Positions 61,906 to 64,000 of a stretch of DNA of 64,000 bases are shown here, one piece after another. The position numbers and the translations under genes were made by a program. The notes beneath the pieces are model-generated. The model did no database searches, had not been told where the DNA came from, and was given only the letters and a program-made list of their open reading frames with translations. The DNA comes from Mageeibacillus indolicus UPII9-5 (GTDB lineage: Bacteria; Bacillota; Clostridia; Saccharofermentanales; Fastidiosipilaceae). Location of the stretch: contig NC_013895.2 in NCBI RefSeq assembly GCF_000025225.2, forward strand, positions 1,550,001-1,614,000, in the 5' to 3' direction. How positions within the stretch are numbered: the first letter of the stretch is position 1; each line of letters begins with the position of its first letter.

Positions 61906-62108
61906 GCAGCAGATGACCTAATTTGGATGATGCTGTCAAAACAGTAATGACTCAGTGTGAGCTGTGGGCGGATAGAACAGACCTGTAGCTTTGCATAATT
62001 ATCGTAGTTAAACGCCTTCGATAACTCGCCCCTGCTCTCAAGCCTTTGCCAATAGTCATTTCCCTTTTTTAAGTTCAGTGCGGTTAGTTCATTAATTTAT
62101 CAGCGACG
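61906..62108 (-). pseudogene. Degraded coding remnant beside the RhuM fragment
   Basis: A frame without a start codon reads ELTALNLKKGNDYWQRLES and continues toward the RhuM fragment in another frame. No family is assigned. With the 61612-61905 fragment it marks a decayed accessory insertion. Confidence 0.35.
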
Positions 62109-62540
62109 TCAACGCAATAAAGATGAGTTGGCGGCTCGTTCGCGGTTTAGCATTTTCATCGTGTAACGGCCTTCCGCCAGCAATTTGCCCCCGTCATCGC
62201 GGAATTCGACCCGATACACGGATGTGCTGCGGCCGTCATGCAAACAAATGACTTCAGCGTTAAGTCCGCCTTCTTTCGTATTGCTAAAGTAGCTGATATT
62301 GCCGCTTAATGTCAGCCCTAATTCGCCTTCCGACAGGGCCGCCATCCCGACCATGCTATCACCAAAAGCGTAGATTATGCCGCCGTGAAACATGCCAAGG
62401 CCGTTCTCCAAATCGGGGCGCAGGGGCAGTCTTGCTTTAACGTAGTGCTTACACACCATCAGAACCTCCGGATTCATAAATCGGCAAAAATGGTTTTTGG
62501 TGACAAATTGGTGGGCATATTCTTTATATTTTTCTTCCAT
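62109..62540 (-). CDS. PaaI-type hotdog thioesterase
   Basis: About 143 residues, hotdog fold; hydrolyses a CoA thioester in the PaaI/YbdB family. The active-site region is LENGLGMFHGGIIYAFGDSM (N..G..HGG....D pattern), with LTLSGNISYFSNTKEG and RVEFRDDGGKLLAEGRYTM. The ATG at 62540 (AAAAGGAAG site) is used; the longer frame to 62573 would overlap lgt. The substrate is not predictable. It is adjacent to lgt on the same strand. Confidence 0.85.
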   Translation of the reverse strand: MEEKYKEYAHQFVTKNHFCRFMNPEVLMVCKHYVKARLPLRPDLENGLGMFHGGIIYAFGDSMVGMAALSEGELGLTLSGNISYFSNTKEGGLNAEVICLHDGRSTSVYRVEFRDDGGKLLAEGRYTMKMLNRERAANSSLLR

Positions 62541-62562
62541 AAATTCGCTTCCTTTTATAAAA

Positions 62563-63690
62563 TTAATTATCATTTTTTGTTGTCGGGGCAGATTGATCAG
62601 CTGCCTTTTGTTCCGCCGTGACTGACGTATCAGTTGCTACAGTAGCTGTAGCGTCCGAAGCCGTCGCCCCGGTTGCTTGGTTCTCGTGCTCAGGGGACTG
62701 ATTCTCATCTGCCGGATTCTCTTCCTCAGATGACGGGTTCTCAAGGGGCACATCCTCGGCTGACGTATCAGTTGCCGCAGTAGCTGTAGCGTCCGAGGCC
62801 GTTGCGATTTCCAATGCCGCCCCCCAGCTCAGGCGCAGTTTAGCCGGCAGCTTTTGCCGCGATATTTGCCAATAGCCGTATGCCAGATAAACAATTCCGG
62901 CCACGAACATTAGAAACGACAACAACATCGAAACTCTGATCCCCGTATTGCCGATGAACAACGCATCCGTTCGCACCGCCTCCACGAAGAAACGCAAACA
63001 ACCGTAGGTCATGATGTACCACGCCACCGTCTCCAAATAGAATGTAGCATGTTTCCTTACGTAAAGCAAAATCGCAAAAATCAACATGTTACCAATAAAT
63101 TCATACAAAAATGTCGGATGTACCGGGGCGGCAGGATTCAGATTGCTGTCATGCAAAGTCTGCAAGTAAGCCCGCGTCCCCTCAGAAATCATCCCCCAAG
63201 GCAGTTCAGTATTACTGCCAAACGCCTCCTGGTTGAAAAAATTTCCCCAGCGACCGATAGCCTGACCGAGCGGCAAATAAACAACGAAAAAATCCAGCCA
63301 ATTAACAAACCTCTTCTTTTTGAAAGCACAAATACAGGCGAAGGCAAGAATTCCGCCGATCACACCACCATAAAAAGCCAGTCCGCCGCGGCGCGTATCG
63401 AGAATCAACCACAGATTATCTTTATATTCCGACCAAGAGAAAATAACATAATACAATCTAGCAAAGACAATTATTGTCGGCAATATAATCAAATACGTAT
63501 CAATGACATCATCCTCTTTGATGCCGAAAGATTTGCTCGCCCGACGCGCCAGAAACAAAGTCAGCAGCACAGCGACAGCAATTAAAAATCCATACCAATA
63601 AATCGGGAAACCGAAAACGGTGATAAGCTCACGCTTTATCGGCAAATCATGAATGCCCAAACCGGGGAAACTAACATTAAAACCCGTCAT
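62563..63690 (-). CDS. lgt: Prolipoprotein diacylglyceryl transferase with an extended tail
   Basis: A 375-residue membrane enzyme that moves diacylglycerol to the lipobox cysteine of prolipoproteins; it serves all lipoproteins of this window. Lgt hallmarks are WYGFLIAVAVLL, GLAFYGGVIGG (Tyr at the position of His in E. coli), LPLGQAIGRWGNFFNQEAFG and YGCLRFFVEAVR. Residues beyond about 280 form a polar, Ala/Thr/Asp/Glu-rich tail with a repeated block (TASDATATAATDTS and TASDATATVATDTS) not found in most Lgt. The rest has the expected length. It lies 7 bases from the partial gene upstream. Confidence 0.95.
   Translation of the reverse strand: MTGFNVSFPGLGIHDLPIKRELITVFGFPIYWYGFLIAVAVLLTLFLARRASKSFGIKEDDVIDTYLIILPTIIVFARLYYVIFSWSEYKDNLWLILDTRRGGLAFYGGVIGGILAFACICAFKKKRFVNWLDFFVVYLPLGQAIGRWGNFFNQEAFGSNTELPWGMISEGTRAYLQTLHDSNLNPAAPVHPTFLYEFIGNMLIFAILLYVRKHATFYLETVAWYIMTYGCLRFFVEAVRTDALFIGNTGIRVSMLLSFLMFVAGIVYLAYGYWQISRQKLPAKLRLSWGAALEIATASDATATAATDTSAEDVPLENPSSEEENPADENQSPEHENQATGATASDATATVATDTSVTAEQKAADQSAPTTKNDN
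62623..62802 (-). repeat. In-frame repeat pair in the lgt tail
   Basis: Two 42-base copies (62623-62664 and 62761-62802) that differ at about three positions are spaced 138 bases (46 codons) apart, encoding the DATATxATDTS blocks. Confidence 0.85.
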
Positions 63691-63697
63691 ATTATAT

Positions 63698-64000
63698 TCA
63701 ATCCTTTCTATTTACGTACACTGTACAATAATACATCTCGTCACTCAAATAGGCAAAATTTGCGATGATTTTATCTAAATCAGCCATTATTTCCTTGGCT
63801 ATTTGTGAAAAATCCGCCAAATCCAAGCCCTCGGCGCACAGACGGGCGTTCGACGATCCACAGCAGCCAACCGAATCCAAACTCGCCAACCACGAGCCCA
63901 TCACGGCTCTTGTTTCAACCGCCACAACTTCCGGTGACACTTTCAATTCCGCTGTCTGCAAAAATTTGCTCAAGGCAGCAACAGCCGACTGTGGCTGATG
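63698..64000 (-). CDS. Partial unknown protein at the right edge
   Basis: The minus-strand frame stays open to the window end; a TTG at 63973 is an internal option. It ends with VNRKD. Within it are a CCGSSNARLCAEG stretch and a helical EIMADLDKIIANF. No family was recognised. It lies 7 bases upstream of lgt and is probably co-transcribed with it. Confidence 0.55.
   Translation of the reverse strand, partial: HQPQSAVAALSKFLQTAELKVSPEVVAVETRAVMGSWLASLDSVGCCGSSNARLCAEGLDLADFSQIAKEIMADLDKIIANFAYLSDEMYYCTVYVNRKD

Overview
The window looks like chromosomal DNA of a Gram-positive, low-to-mid GC anaerobe of the Bacillota, most likely a Clostridia relative. The basis is: several lipoproteins with lipobox cysteines, LPXTG-type wall-anchored proteins, a FemABX-type peptidoglycan peptidyltransferase, a DUF1836 protein, a BmpA-type nucleoside transporter, a ROK-type xylose regulator and strong AGGAGG ribosome-binding sites. 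No rRNA, tRNA or phage structural gene is visible. The exact genus cannot be read from the sequence.

Layout. 1-4.3 kb: minus-strand AfuABC-type ABC importer. 4.4-10 kb: two large sortase-anchored surface proteins, the first with a predicted thioester adhesin domain and behind a long leader with a tetranucleotide repeat and an intrinsic terminator. 10.1-11.4 kb: a TnpB (IS200/IS605) element with a readable right-end/omega-RNA region. 11.5-13.5 kb: a lipoprotein and a secreted permuted papain-fold protein. 14-16.5 kb: FemABX and a membrane zinc-ribbon protein (plus strand). 16.6-18.7 kb: a third surface protein. 18.8-27.7 kb: a response regulator, histidine kinase and binding protein (HptRSA-like three-component sensor), then a second AfuABC-like importer whose ATPase carries a large insertion. 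28-31.5 kb: a fourth surface protein. 31.7-34.3 kb: DUF1836 protein and acyl-CoA ligase. 34.6-37.4 kb: TrmB regulator, TauE/SafE permease and ornithine-cyclodeaminase-like protein. 37.5-45.5 kb: a xylose operon (galM-like, malY-like, nhaC-like, xylA, xylB) with a consensus promoter and XylR-type operator, and a ROK regulator. 45.8-54.8 kb: nucleoside salvage (nucleoside phosphorylase, two nucleoside hydrolases, four-gene BmpA/YufOPQ-type importer, ribokinase). 55-57.5 kb: oleate hydratase and a TetR regulator. 57.6-62.1 kb: an AT-richer accessory stretch with an XRE regulator, duplicated promoter elements, a candidate structured RNA, a fifth surface protein whose sorting signal is cut short, and a RhuM-family gene remnant. 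62.1-64 kb: thioesterase, lgt and a partial gene.

How it fits together. The cell imports and ferments xylose and nucleoside-derived ribose, probably senses and imports phosphorylated sugars through the HptRSA/AfuABC-like systems, and displays a family of modular adhesins that share C-terminal cassettes. The most interesting unexplained signals are: (i) a matching leader architecture, promoter then ACAG repeats then intrinsic terminator, in front of two different adhesin genes; (ii) a tandem pair of similar hairpins with a covarying base pair, ending in a terminator, at 58.6-58.7 kb; (iii) direct repeats that donate a -35 box to two promoters at the same locus; and (iv) many 9/18-bp tandem repeats at gene boundaries. 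All functional statements are from reading sequence only; no database search was run.
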